In this document: positions 22,831-33,220 of the stretch, piece after piece | Layout of the letters: each line of letters opens with the position of its first letter | Position numbering within the stretch: the first letter of the stretch is position 1 | NCBI RefSeq assembly: GCF_016086655.4 | Contig: NC_052134.2 | Coordinates: 40,795,971-40,859,970, forward strand | Direction of reading: 5' to 3' | DNA: 64,000 nucleotides | From: Lepeophtheirus salmonis | Lineage: Eukaryota > Arthropoda > Copepoda > Siphonostomatoida > Caligidae | Program-made: the position numbers and the translations under genes | The notes under the pieces: model-generated | Database searches by the model: none | What the model was told of the DNA's origin: nothing | What the model saw: only the letters and a program-made list of their open reading frames with translations

Positions 22831-24483
22831 AGTATTTGAAATATATTTGAAGCTCAAAGTTTGAAAAAGAAGGCTTTAATTAAATATAATCTACATACTA
22901 AAAAAATAAACCATTAAACATTTAAGTTAAATATACAAAATTAAACAATTAAAATCATATAACTATTAATAATAATAAATTATAAATACAGAATATTGAA
23001 ATAATAGATTGATCCAGATAATTTTTTCTTGTTCTAACATCGGAATTCAGTTAAATATGTCATAACTTTAGGTTGCAATACACAAGCGAGACGTGGAGTT
23101 TAATCAAAAAGATAATCACCCCTCTTCTTCATGTGGAAGTTGCTATATACAATTGTGCACAGGATAGATATATCTCTACCGATGAGATCTAACTAATTAT
23201 TAATAATAAAGTAAATGTCAAAATCCTAAAATTAGACAATAAATATATTAATAAAAAAAATGTTAGAAATAAATTCATCGTAAAGATTTAGAGCAAAAGC
23301 TAATTATGTAGTAATGTGCGGCGATATTACTCCCTATTAAGAGCATCAAAAAAGATTTTTCCCCGTTATTTAGGTATGCTTATATAACAACATACTATTA
23401 TCATGAAGGATATACACAATTGTTAATTATAATGTAACACCCAATGTAACTACCCTCGTTGTTGCGACCATTTAAACAGTTGTTTTTGCCTTTTATGAGT
23501 TTTCTGAACACCATTTCTTGGAGCCTATCAACCATATCTAAGCCTTAAGTGACAAAAAAAATATTTATTGACTATATAATATTGGAAAACCTAATTATCA
23601 TACCCAAGTCTTTAAGTGAAGAAATTAGTGTCAGACAAACTAATTGCAAACCATCCAAAGCTACTACCCCCGTTGTGGTGACCACTTAAGCAGTTGTTTT
23701 TGCCCTTTACTGAGTTTTGTATCATAATTCTTGATATGTTTAGCTAAAATAGAATCATATTTTATGGTTAGATTTAAAAAAAAATAGAATACTTACTGTG
23801 AGATAGTACAAAATTCAGAGTTCCATTTCGATATTCGTGAATACTTTTTACTGATAACTTGATCGTCATTTGGTGTGGATGACTCAAAACATTTTTATAT
23901 GTATTTATATAAATGACATCAGTAACAACATCCTCCATTAATTTAATGATGGTTCCTCGGGAAGGGATATGTTTACCCTTGTATTTCTCCATAAATTTTT
24001 TGAACGTAGATGATTAGCAATGGATAAGGTTATATTACATGCAATAAGCATCGTTGTGAGATCAGAGTTAAAGTCTGACTTGATGTATTCATCGTTAAAT
24101 TGATTTTATTGATGAATATCGATACTCTGATTATGAAATGAGGATAATGAGTGGCGTGTAATTCTAGACAGGGGACTAAAGGCACATTTATATCAACAAA
24201 TCCGACAAACCATCTGTTTCTCATCCGGTAAGTATTTTCCAAATTCCTAGGCCTCTATTTCCAGAAATCCAGACAGAAGGCGACGTTATTTTTTGCATTT
24301 TATTCAGTTCTCTATCGACTATCCCCATCTAATATTATTATATTAATATTGAATAATAAAGGCGGGAATGATAATGTTCATGATTGATAGAAGAAGATGT
24401 ATATTATTTAATCAATGATGCCATAAGTATTTCTTCTATTCTCCTCGCACGCTTTTCTATTCTTACCAAAATTATCACCCTTA
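22831..24483 (-). repeat. Copy B, right arm of the ~1.65-kb inverted repeat
   Basis: Reverse-complement partner of copy A. Its outer end CCAAAATTATCACCCTTA is directly followed by CTTATGAG, the inverse of the flanking target duplication. The homology to the left arm therefore stops exactly at the outer edge of the 8-bp duplication. Confidence 0.95.
23774..24242 (-). pseudogene. hAT-like transposase N-terminal remnant, copy B
   Basis: Two minus-strand frames, 24030-24242 and 23774-23992, cover the same protein as copy A. The upstream frame includes a shifted zinc-finger region. The downstream one continues past it with IPSRGTIIKLMEDVVTDVIY, NVLSHPHQMTIKLSVKSIHE and RNGTLNFVLS before a donor-like splice site. 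Stops and shifts make it non-functional. A separate degeneration history from copies A and C is evident from private substitutions. Confidence 0.5.
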
Positions 24484-24491
24484 CTTATGAG
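24484..24491 (-). repeat. Inverted copy of the 8-bp target duplication (CTTATGAG)
   Basis: Exact reverse complement of CTCATAAG at 20969-20976 and 25210-25217, located at the junction of copies B and C. Bases beyond it do not match the left flank of the insertion, so homology ends at this 8-mer. Confidence 0.85.
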
Positions 24492-24497
24492 TAAAGT

Positions 24498-25209
24498 TGA
24501 TAAAAATTGAATACTTACTGTTAGATAGTACAAAATTCAGAGTTCCATTTCGAAATTAGTAAATATTTTATACCTTTTACTGATAACTTGATCGTCATTT
24601 GGTTTGGATGACTCAAAACATTTTTATATGTATTTTTATGAATGACATCAGTAACAACATCCTCCATTAATTTAATGATGGTTCCTCAGGAAGGGATAGG
24701 TTTACCCGTGTATTTCTCCATAAATTTTTTGAACGTAGATGATTAGCAATGGATAAGGTTATATTACATGCAATAAGCATCTTTGTGAGATCAGAGTTAA
24801 AGTCTGACTTGATGTATTCATCATTAACTAGATTTTTTAGATGAATATCCATGCTCTTGATATGAGATGAGGATAATGAGTGGCGTGTAATTTTAGACAG
24901 GGGACTAAAGGTACATTTATATCGACAAATCCGACAAACCATCTGTTTCTCATCCAGTAAGTATTTTCCAAATTCCTGGACCTCCATTTCCAGAAATCCA
25001 GCCAGAAGACGTTATTTTAGGCATTTTATTCAGTTCTCTATCGACTATCCCCATCTAATATTATTATATTAATATTGAATAATAAAGGCGGGTATGATAA
25101 CGTTCATGATTGATAGAAGAAGATGTATATTATTTAATCAATGATGCCATAAGTATTTCTTCTCTTCTCCTCGCACGCTTTTCTATTCTTACCAAAATTA
25201 TCACCCTTG
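24498..25209 (-). repeat. Copy C, partial third copy in direct orientation with copy B
   Basis: Repeats the outer ~710 bp of copy B, from the donor-like site inside the coding region (TTGAATACTTACTG) to the terminal repeat CCAAAATTATCACCCTTG. It then meets the right target duplication. It lacks the interior of the element. Confidence 0.95.
24667..24987 (-). pseudogene. hAT-like transposase N-terminus with zinc finger, copy C
   Basis: The best-preserved version, 106 codons. EFGKYLLDEKQMVCRICRYK starts a BED/C2H2-like finger with C-x2-C and the pair H...H in RHSLSSSHIKSMDIH. It continues with KSDFNSDLTKMLIACNITLS, typical of the region after the finger in hAT-type proteins. It stops after LPEEPSLN, at the same position as copy A. 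No catalytic domain follows in this truncated copy. Whether the stop is ancestral (non-autonomous family) or reflects an intron boundary cannot be told. Confidence 0.55.
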
Positions 25210-25217
25210 CTCATAAG
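25210..25217 (+). repeat. Right 8-bp target-site duplication (CTCATAAG)
   Basis: Matches 20969-20976 exactly. The next base resumes the interrupted piggyBac frame. Confidence 0.9.
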
Positions 25218-25450
25218 TCAGTCCAAAAGAGTCCCTCTACGTGGAAGATTGCCAACTGAATCGTGGAAAACAAGCCAAAGAAAAGTCAACAGTTTTCATC
25301 GTGTGGATTCAATAAGATTTGACAGACTTTATCACCTTCCTATCTGTATAAAAGATATAAATAATGTATAAATGGGTTTACAAAAACAATGTGCACAAAA
25401 TGTAATGTAGGATTTGCCTTTTTATAAGTGAAAAAAATTATCTTATCAAA
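25218..25450 (+). pseudogene. piggyBac-type transposase, C-terminal portion after the insertion
   Basis: This continues the piggyBac frame left at 20968. PLRGRLPTESWKTSQRKVNS and VDSIRFDRLYHLP (about 25240-25345) resemble the conserved R-GRP...R-x-D...HwP region before the C-terminal zinc finger. About 40 bases on, in another frame, TMCTKCNVGF (25386-25415) is part of the C-x2-C-x-V-x-LC cross-brace zinc finger. Counting one copy of the 8-bp duplication, the frame is uninterrupted across the insertion site, so the host copy was still open there when the insertion occurred. The exact piggyBac 3' terminal repeat was not found. Confidence 0.75.
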
Positions 25451-25685
25451 TATCATAAGTAAAATTTATATGGAGTATGTCGAATGCTTTCATATGCCAA
25501 CATCAAGAAAAATAACAGAAAATTCTATAAGATTTTAAATCTAAAGAAGTAATTATTCATTTTATATCTATTTCAGAAAATGATGAGGGAAAAAAAATAT
25601 TTTGGTGTATTCAGTACTCAAGTTTTAAAGGATTAGTAAGGATTAAATAAGTTTAAAACTTATTTTCAACCCTGTATATACCTAT
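25451..25685. other. Spacer between piggyBac and M2
   Basis: A+T-rich with no gene; it may hold the piggyBac 3' non-coding end. Near 25672-25690, CCTGTATA and TATACACAGG form a small imperfect dyad at the edge of M2. Confidence 0.45.
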
Positions 25686-26350
25686 ACACAGGGGTCGGAA
25701 GCAAAACATGGACAGAATGACTGATTTTATATAAATGGCAATAATTTTCTTTTTTGATAAATAATTTTGAAATTTTTTTAACAAGACATTGAAACACGAC
25801 TTTGTGAATATGTCCTCTCAATATGGCCGTACTCAACTACAATCAAACCCTCCACATGGCGGAGGAAAGCCTAGCAGGAGTTGATGAACTTATCGGACAA
25901 GTTGTTCCACTCCATCAAAATGGCGTCCTTCCGGATTCCACGTTCGGGTGAGATGTACGATTAGTCTCCCTCTCCAAAGTCCACATAGCAAAGGCCAACG
26001 GGTTCATATCCGGCGAAGATGATGTTCATATGGCCTTGTGCCAAAAATCAGCCATGCTGTCAGTACAGAACTTCTGGTATTCTGCCGAGGTGTGTGAGGG
26101 TGCACCATCTTGGGTCAACACATAGTTGTCCTCTGGGTAGGTGGCCTTGAGCAATAGTCTGACATCGTATGATCCTATTGTTGTGGAATAAGTGAGAAGT
26201 ATAGTTTTGGCTGCATCTGCGAGATATATGGCATTGTCACTAAAAATTCCAAATATAGGAATGGGTAAATTGTCCACAGGATCGGAAGGGATCAAGTATA
26301 TTCCGTCTGTGGTATCCAACAAAGGAATAGATTTTAACAGAATTGGAGAG
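25686..26350 (-). pseudogene. Mariner-type element M2, 3' part
   Basis: Minus-strand Tc1/mariner remnant. The frame 26026-26322 reads TYPEDNYVLTQDGAPSHTSA followed by YQKFCTDSMADFWHK, the second catalytic Asp block. In shifted frames the last part, with NNLSDKFINSC and EYGHIER, gives the C-terminus (25800-25990). The 3' end carries a terminal repeat at about 25686-25723: read on the plus strand TACACAGGGGTCGGAAGCAA, then AACATGGACAG. It matches the M1 terminal repeat in layout, so M1 and M2 are likely one family. The 5' half (helix-turn-helix and first Asp) is missing or unreadable. Confidence 0.85.
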
Positions 26351-29300
26351 GCCTAAAATTTAGTTTTTACATTGTCTTTAATAGAAAAAGTCTTTGTCAA
26401 GGAGGATAAATCTATTAACCCAAAATCGGTAGAGTATAATATATTTATATAAAAGGGTTTTAGGATACTTCGCTTGGGAATTTTGAGTAGAAAATATCAA
26501 ATATGAGTGTTGCACATTTTTATAATGAGTTCGAACCGACAAGAAATCTAGTAGTGGAATATTGAAGTTCAATTAGCTGCACTGACTGTGTTTATTTACA
26601 TTTATTTGTTTCTGTTCTTTCATTCTCTTTTCTCTCACCTAAAGTACACTAATCTAAATCGGTTCAAATTCATTATATTAAGAATTAACATTAATTTAAT
26701 TTGAATTCTATATATCTAGATTGAATAAAAATGCTCTCATTGCAAGTTATTCTATGTAAAAATAGATGAATTACAAATGACTTCGAATGAAAAACGACCC
26801 ATTTTAAACACACACACACAAAAAAAAAATATTGCGAAAAAATACATTTATAATTTAATATATACCTAAATGAGGATGAAAGCAAGTGCCAAGGGCAAAA
26901 ATTCATAAGGCAAAAATCTTCGGATCACTCTATCAAAAGTCAAAACCTTTAAATTTAAATTATTAAAACCTTTCTTGAGTTATTCGTATGTGCCAATAAT
27001 GCAACAATGTATTTTATGCAATAAGTTATTTCACAACAGGACTTAGTCCCCCCCCCCCTTCATATTGCTATATATGTATTTGTTTGAGTCATTTAATACT
27101 TGAAAGTTATGGGCAAAATAAATGGAAATATTTCACGTGTTCAATTGACAATTAATAAATATTATTTGTATGTTACACTACTTTATCATGCAAACAGTAA
27201 TCTCGTGATATTTGCAAGCAAGACGACAAACACATTTTTTGTGAGTGGAAACTAAAATATACAAATGGAGCACATCCCTCAACAGTTTTACAAGCTATTG
27301 GGCATATTATATATGTACACAATGCTGAATTATATATTTTTTAAACAATATATGTAGCTTCAATTTGTAATCCGTCAAATACTATATGACAAATGTAGGC
27401 AAGGAAAATATTTTGTTTACAATGTTATGCTTAAAAACAAGCAAATATACATGCGAATAAGTTTTGATTTTCCTATAGGTACACATATAGGCACTTAGAA
27501 ACAAGTTGAGAAAGATTTGCTTCTAAAATAAGAAATTTGTATTACTGATTCGGATCATTTAGTACAACACACCAAGAATAGCAAGCTTTTTTGGTAGCGA
27601 AATAAGACATTTGTATTATCTCTTATTTGTATATATTCCCTTAACATGGCGAAAAACCCTTAGAACAGGCCATCAGACAAGAACCCCACCCGCTTTAAGA
27701 AATTTCATTCTTATTAAATATTTTACTACATTAGAAAATTTGAAGCCCATTGTTTTTACTACAATAACACACAGCATAGAAGCTGTCACAAATTCATCAC
27801 AAAATGTATATTACTGCCAAGTATAAAAAACTTATCGTTTGGCGAAATTTTCTTCGACAAATTATCCAGCAAGAACCAGGATTTTCCTGTTCAAATATAT
27901 AGCTGTATCACTAACAACATATTTCTTTCAATGTAAAAAGTATAAGTAAGAAGAGAACTGACCCCATCGTTCACTTAAAACGAACCAAATCTTTGATCTT
28001 TGTTGTTCTTGACTGACACATCAAAAAAACTCAAAAACCAACAGTTAAGTAATGTTGCACTTAAATTACTAATACAAAGATAGCAGCAGCAATCTATAAA
28101 ACTCCCTCCCTCAATAGTTTTAATTCATTTGTTCTGTCGGTAGTTAAAAAAGAAGAAACAAATTGACGTCAAAATTTTGTAATATTAGATTTGTATTTAT
28201 GACGTCATTTAACTTTTTACAACTCTTATGTCTATAAAGAAATTCTTGTACTTTTATCGGTTGTAAGTCGGTCGAGCAATGATATGCCAGGAACATCATA
28301 TAAGAAGAAGAAAACAAATTGCTCAAGAATAGCTAACTGTTAAAAGCTGACACTCTTGCATATATTTGACTAATCAATGAAACACCTAATACCTTAGCTT
28401 TGAATACTAGCGGTTGTTTTTGTCTTAGAATATATTTTTACACAAACTGACATTTTTATTATAATTTTACGTTCACCCCATCTCAGTACTTTTATGAAAC
28501 TTTACACATCACCACTATATTGTGATTCATAGATTTTTAAAAATTGGAATTAGACGTGGAATGTGGATTTAGTTAAATAACGTACATTAGTTTTACATAC
28601 ACAAGATAATATTTGAATAATATAAGCCTGATTAGCATTATGAAGACCTCATTTCAACTCAATTATTATTTTTCTAAACAAATAGATAAGGGAAAGGTGT
28701 GTATATATAATCTACAGTGTATGCAACTATAGTTATGTCTTTCAGCCAATATCAGAGCCCTTATCTTCTTTCACTTACAGCTACTTCATTTGACTACTAT
28801 TGATGAAAAGTCAATAAATTGTGTTGTTCATTAAAGGACCAACCTTAGCTAATGCAAAGTCCTATGCGTAACAGATTTATAATAAATAGATTTCGAATCT
28901 CTTTTTCAAATCAACTACGACGCCAGGGCCAGTGTGAATGTAGTAGGTGCAGTCGCCTAAGGTCGGCTTTGTTCTATCAACTCCCACAAATTAACTTTAG
29001 TGGCAACAAAAGGTCACTGGTCTGAAGTTAGGTTCACACATTGAGAGGAAGCAAATCAAAATATTACAAATTAACAATAAGAAAAAAGTTTACTTCCGAT
29101 TTCAAAGCATGTTCGTCAATATGTGAATTAATCTTTAGAGTTAAGATTTCAAACTTTATCAGATACATAATTTTTCTTTCAGACCGGTGTTATGTAGATC
29201 GATATTTTGGTAAAGACATCACCGATTTCACCGAGGAATCGAAAATCTTGTTAAGTTGATTCAGAATGGCTTTCAAAGTTAAATCTATAATAAATTGACA

Positions 29301-30428
29301 CGTACTTTATATTATTAGATGAGACAGTAATTAAATTACACTTTTTAATTATTGTACTGTTTTTTGTAAATACATCTTTAGATCTCATCAGCTCTAGGAG
29401 CAGGATTTTAAATTTGAAATGTACTTTTTCCAAATAATGTCAAAAACTTTAAATTTACGCGTTTATTATATTCATTGTACTGAGTAATAATGTAATAGAA
29501 AGGTCATTTATTTATCAGGTTTATTAAGATATTTAACTATGTTAAAAGAAAAAAAATTGATCGAGAATATAGTATACATTGATTGTAAGTGGAAAAACTA
29601 AATACATGATTAATCACAATATTGATGCTCAGCCGTGTGAATTGATATAATGAGTCACTATAAAACTTTATATTATTTAAACACACTTTATTTCACAAAA
29701 TCTTCAATACAAAAATCGGTGAGGAATAGTAAAGATGTGTGTAATACTGAGCCATTGACTTCACCTAACAAAAGGGATACACTTAGAGTCTTATAAAATA
29801 TGCCCTGGGGGTATGTAAAAATAAAAGAAACCGAAAAACGACATAGTTCCCATTACAATTAGAATAATGTTTAGGAGAAAAGTAATTTGCTGTAATGACA
29901 TTTAATTAAATTATCTACAAGGAGCTTAAGAGGAAGGAAATAAAGACAAATCTCACTCCGTACCTTGCAAAGGACTCTCACACAAGTTACTCTCCATCTT
30001 TCATGAACACACACACTAGTGATTACTTTAAATTTAGATGTTTTGTCTTCAAAATTTAAAGACTATTTGATAAAAGCTTTGGAAAATACTAATTAAGCTT
30101 CAAATTGCCAACTATAAAAATATCTTACACTCATTCAGATCATATATTATACAACTCTATATATACATTACGAATGACGTCACATTTGTATTGAATAATA
30201 TTTAGCAATTTCAATTTTTTCACAAACATATTTCACACCCCTCCCGCAACTGCATAATAGGCTCAGGCATGTAAATAAAAATCAACCTAAGCAATCTTTA
30301 TGGTCGCAAGGGTTTCCGTATGAAGTATAATTATTTCCGTATTTTTGTTTAAAATCGAACATGAAATTCTTAAATTCTTAAAAATAGTACCTTTTTGTCT
30401 ATAAATATTTTTTCTTACATGGTTTTTT
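26351..30428. other. Long A+T-rich spacer, no confident gene
   Basis: No gene or transposon motif was found. It contains a CA-run with adjacent A-run (about 26808-26829) and an 11-base C homopolymer (27048-27058). Short open frames (for example 26691-26906, 27611-27826, 29041-29259) have no recognisable features. 28915-29040 is less A+T-rich but unidentified. Confidence 0.45.
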
Positions 30429-30661
30429 TCTTCAAGGGAACAATAACGTTGTACCCACCCCATCTCTCTACCAATTTGCTAAGAACAATAACTGGATATG
30501 TATTTCGTGTAAGCTTTCATAATTATTCTGTACCTAGATCATATTTATGGACAGACAACTTTTTGGTTAAACAGGAGGAAGTACAGAAAGAGGTTCTTAG
30601 CAAATTTATTCGTTTACAAGTTATAATTGTGGTAACTGTGGCAAAATGCCAAGTCAGGTGA
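30429..30661 (+). other. Weak exon-like segment
   Basis: A pyrimidine-rich tract ending TTCTTCAAG (30428-30436) and a CAG/GTGAGATC donor-like site near 30657 bracket an 88-codon open frame (30395-30661). In another frame the last 54 bases read YNCGNCGKMPSQ, with a C-x2-C pair. The local base composition is less extreme than the surroundings. I recognise no family, and splice-like sites are frequent by chance. This is the least unlikely host-exon candidate in the window, no more. Confidence 0.15.
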
Positions 30662-31086
30662 GATCTCGACTTTTGGTTTCCTCATTACTCCCCAATGTAC
30701 GTATGTATGTATCTCTCAAATAAATATTTAATTAAAACAATTTCAAGTTATCATATGAAAAAAACAAAAACTAAAAAGTATATACTATAAAAGTCAATTA
30801 TTCATAAGAAAGTTCGTAAAACAATTTATAAATTAAAGTGAATTTAGATTATAATTGTTTTTTATTTTCTGGTTGTTATTTTTTTCTCTTTAAAAAACGA
30901 TATCCATTTAAATATAATAAGTTACGTTAACTAAATCAACTAATAGTGCGCGTATGTGCATAAAACAAGGTGCACGTGTTTTCTCTCTGATTAAAATTAT
31001 CAATTAACAGTTTGTAGCTAATTACTAATAGTGCAAAGAAAAATAATTAAACTTGATCTGAAATTTCCCAAAAAAGTATTCACGAG
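30662..31086. other. A+T-rich spacer
   Basis: No gene seen. It lies immediately upstream of LINE-B and may include its degraded 5' end. Confidence 0.45.
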
Positions 31087-31617
31087 TATCCGGCAACTTT
31101 CTATATGATACATTTGGGGATCCAAAAATATCCTCCCCTCCTACCCTTTAGTAATAAAATCATTAAATTAGAGTTTAACAGAGCAAAAAAACAGTGCTCC
31201 CACTGCATCAAGTTTGGTCACACATTCTTTGGAAGTGAGAACAATAAAATATCTACTAAAGATTATCGTGAAATTCTCAAAAATGTCAATTTTCATAAAA
31301 ATACACATATTCAAGGAGAATACTTAAAATGAGGATCCAAAAATCCTACAGAGGCAGGGAAAGAAGAAAAATCGAACAAACAAGGTGAAAAACATTTAAA
31401 TACAAAGGAAACAGACGACTCTATGAACGCAGAAAAAGTTGGAGGAAACCAATCCTGAAGCAAATCATCAGTTTTGAGCAAAGTGGCTGAAATATGTGTT
31501 GCAGAAACCCCAAACATTCCCTCCGAAGGAGAGAGTCGAATCTTTCTGAATGTAAAAACCAAAAATAACGAGAAAAATGGAGTTGATAATTTTGAAAAGA
31601 AATTAGAAAGGGAAACC

Positions 31618-31705
31618 GAGGTAGTTCAAAAGGTAATACTTCATCATAATTTTGATCACCCATTTCATTTGAACAGTTTTCTGTCGATTTTAAGATTAGA
31701 AGCGA
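31618..31705 (+). repeat. Left arm of an 88-bp hairpin in LINE-B ORF1
   Basis: Reverse complement of 31732-31819 with only two mismatches and no gaps, separated by 26 bases. Includes ACAGTTTTCTGTCGATTTTA and AATACTTCATCATAATTTTG. Confidence 0.97.
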
Positions 31706-31731
31706 AGTTGCTATAGAAAAAGACAGGAAAG

Positions 31732-31819
31732 TCGCTTCTAATCTTAAAATCGACAGAAAACTGTTCAAATGAACTGAGTGATCAAAATTATGATGAAGTA
31801 TTACCTTTTGAACTACCTC
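31732..31819 (-). repeat. Right arm of the 88-bp hairpin in LINE-B ORF1
   Basis: Partner of 31618-31705. This arm appears to be the original because it lies in frame with the acidic ORF1 tail; the left arm would be the inverted duplicate. Confidence 0.97.
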
Positions 31820-32194
31820 ACAATGAAAACCCTGTATGAATCCAGAGGACTAAAAAGTATAAGCTAGAAAGATCTAACTCCCTATCAAGTAATAATGTCG
31901 TTTTAAGATATGGGACATGATCACACTAAAAGGCCTAGAGGTGCCTAGTACATTTCGAAATGACCCCCTCCCCCAATGTGGAAAAGGACAAAAATGACGT
32001 AGTAGTCATTAAAGGGAAGGACTCGAATCGAAATGCCATAGAAATACTCATGAATGCATTTCAAACATTGCATCAAACTTCCCAGTCGGGTGATCATATA
32101 AAGAAACATAATAGAAGAAAAAAATCGGAATGAATTGTTGTTTTTTTCCCAGTTTTTGCTTTTATTATTAAATTTCCCTTATCCTTTATTAATT

Positions 32195-32830
32195 AAGATA
32201 TGAGTTCAATAATGTCCTATAATGTAAATTCTATTCCTACACCGTCTAGACCAAAGAAGGTTCTCCAATATTGTCCATCCCAGACGTGCTAGTCCTTGTT
32301 GACACTCGCAATGATGAAGTATCCCCTATCAAACACCTATTTCCAAAATCCCATAGACCCTTTATTCAAATACAAAATATGAAATAACACATCCATCAAG
32401 GGGAGCTATAGTCCTCATCAAAGACACCCTAAATCCAAGCCTGGTATACTCTGATCCCAAGGGGAACGTTGTCATTGTATACGTGAACTTCCTAGATAAA
32501 AGATCTAGAATATTTGCCACTTATGGTCCAAACTACGACTCGGGTTCCTTTTATAGCGATAAATTCGAAAAATATACCTCACACCCTGAGTTTGTGATCA
32601 TTTTGCTCGGTGACCTAAATATCACAAAAAATCCTGCAAGAGACGCAAAAAATTACGGAGGATCGAGAAAAAAAATGCAATCGACGTTGAGACTTTGATT
32701 TCCAAACATCTTCTGGACGTCGTGGCCCTTAAAACACGACCTCAAAAACTTCAAAGGACATCATGGTCCTCAAATTTGCAAGCCAAGGTAGACTTGATTA
32801 TATTTTCGCTTCACCAACGATATCAAAATA
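32195..32830 (+). pseudogene. LINE-B ORF2: endonuclease domain remnant
   Basis: Decayed apurinic-like endonuclease. It opens with MSSIMSYNVNSIPTPSRPKK (32200), the S.N.NSi motif carrying the first metal ligand. In other frames, RGAIVLIKDTLNPSLVYSDP then GNVVIVYVNF follow (32400-32490). The frame 32483-32698 has IFATYGPNYDSGSFYSDKF and FVIILLGDLNITKNPARD, the Y-A/G-P-N and GDLN motifs. DVETLISKHLLDVV and TSWSSNLQAKVDLIIFS (to about 32810) follow; the latter is the (T/S)W...(R/K)(I/V)D region. The final S-D-H block is not readable. At least three frame changes are needed. Confidence 0.85.
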
Positions 32831-33220
32831 GCTAAAGGAGTTCAATGTGCTCATTCCATATAGTAAGATCCCTCTCCTAATATAGGAAGGTTATTAAGAG
32901 TAAACAAAAACACCAAAACGTTCTGGAAACTGAACGTCACCCATATGGAATCAGAAGAAGCAAAAACGAAAATACGAAGGATTATAAAATATTATGACGA
33001 GAGAATAAGAATGGGCTTGTACTTCTCCTGTGAAGCTTTAGATAAAATAGAAAACGTTTCCAGTCATATTTTTAAAAATATCGGGAAGAAAGAAGCACAG
33101 TTAAGAAAAAAAATTAAGACCAAAATAGGGAGTCTAGATGGGAACTCAGCAGAGACGAACGCAGAGATACTAAGAATAATATAAATGGGAAGGGGAAGTA
33201 CTTGTAAGTATTTTCACAAT
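32831..33220 (+). pseudogene. LINE-B ORF2: linker region
   Basis: The frame 32945-33184, 79 codons, is Lys/Glu-rich with ESEEAKTKIRRIIKYYDERI and GKKEAQLRKKIKTKIGSLDG. This resembles the helical linker between endonuclease and reverse transcriptase in L1/Tx1-type ORF2. It is in plus orientation and between the two catalytic domains. Confidence 0.6.

Larger units (their letters stand above)
20977..25209. mobile_element. hAT-like composite insertion: giant inverted repeat plus third partial copy
   Basis: A 4,233-bp insert between perfect 8-bp direct repeats CTCATAAG. Its outer ends are inverted: TAAGGGTGATAATTTTGG at the left and CCAAAATTATCACCCTTG at the right, a hAT-like terminal repeat. Inside are copy A (plus, 20977-22620), a 210-bp unique spacer, copy B (minus, 22831-24483), the 8-bp duplication in inverted form (24484-24491), and copy C (minus, about 24498-25209), which is the first ~710 bp of the same element. 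All three copies carry the 5' end with a zinc-finger start, so both outer ends are the same end of the element. It is inserted in the piggyBac reading frame. Confidence 0.85.
31087..31860 (+). pseudogene. LINE-B ORF1 remnant with zinc-knuckle-like motif
   Basis: ORF1 of a two-ORF non-LTR retrotransposon normally encodes an RNA-binding protein. In the frame 31105-31332, KQCSHCIKFGHTFF keeps C-x2-C-x4-H of a CCHC knuckle; the fourth ligand has become Ser (GSENN). Lys/Glu-rich sequence follows (31474-31716, with VKTKNNEKNGVDNFEKK). After a hairpin (31618-31819), the frame SNELSDQNYDEVLPFELP continues with plausible codon use to about 31840. The order is knuckle, charged linker, acidic tail. Minus-strand frames at 31311-31768 are shadows created partly by the inverted repeat. 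Confidence 0.6.

Noticed and set aside
30395..30661. A confident host protein-coding gene
   Set aside because: Only splice-like sites and an 88-codon frame support it. It is listed as a weak exon-like segment instead.
31311..31768. Minus-strand ORFs of 83 and 115 codons
   Set aside because: They are antisense to LINE-B ORF1, and the resemblance between strands is produced by the 88-bp inverted repeat.
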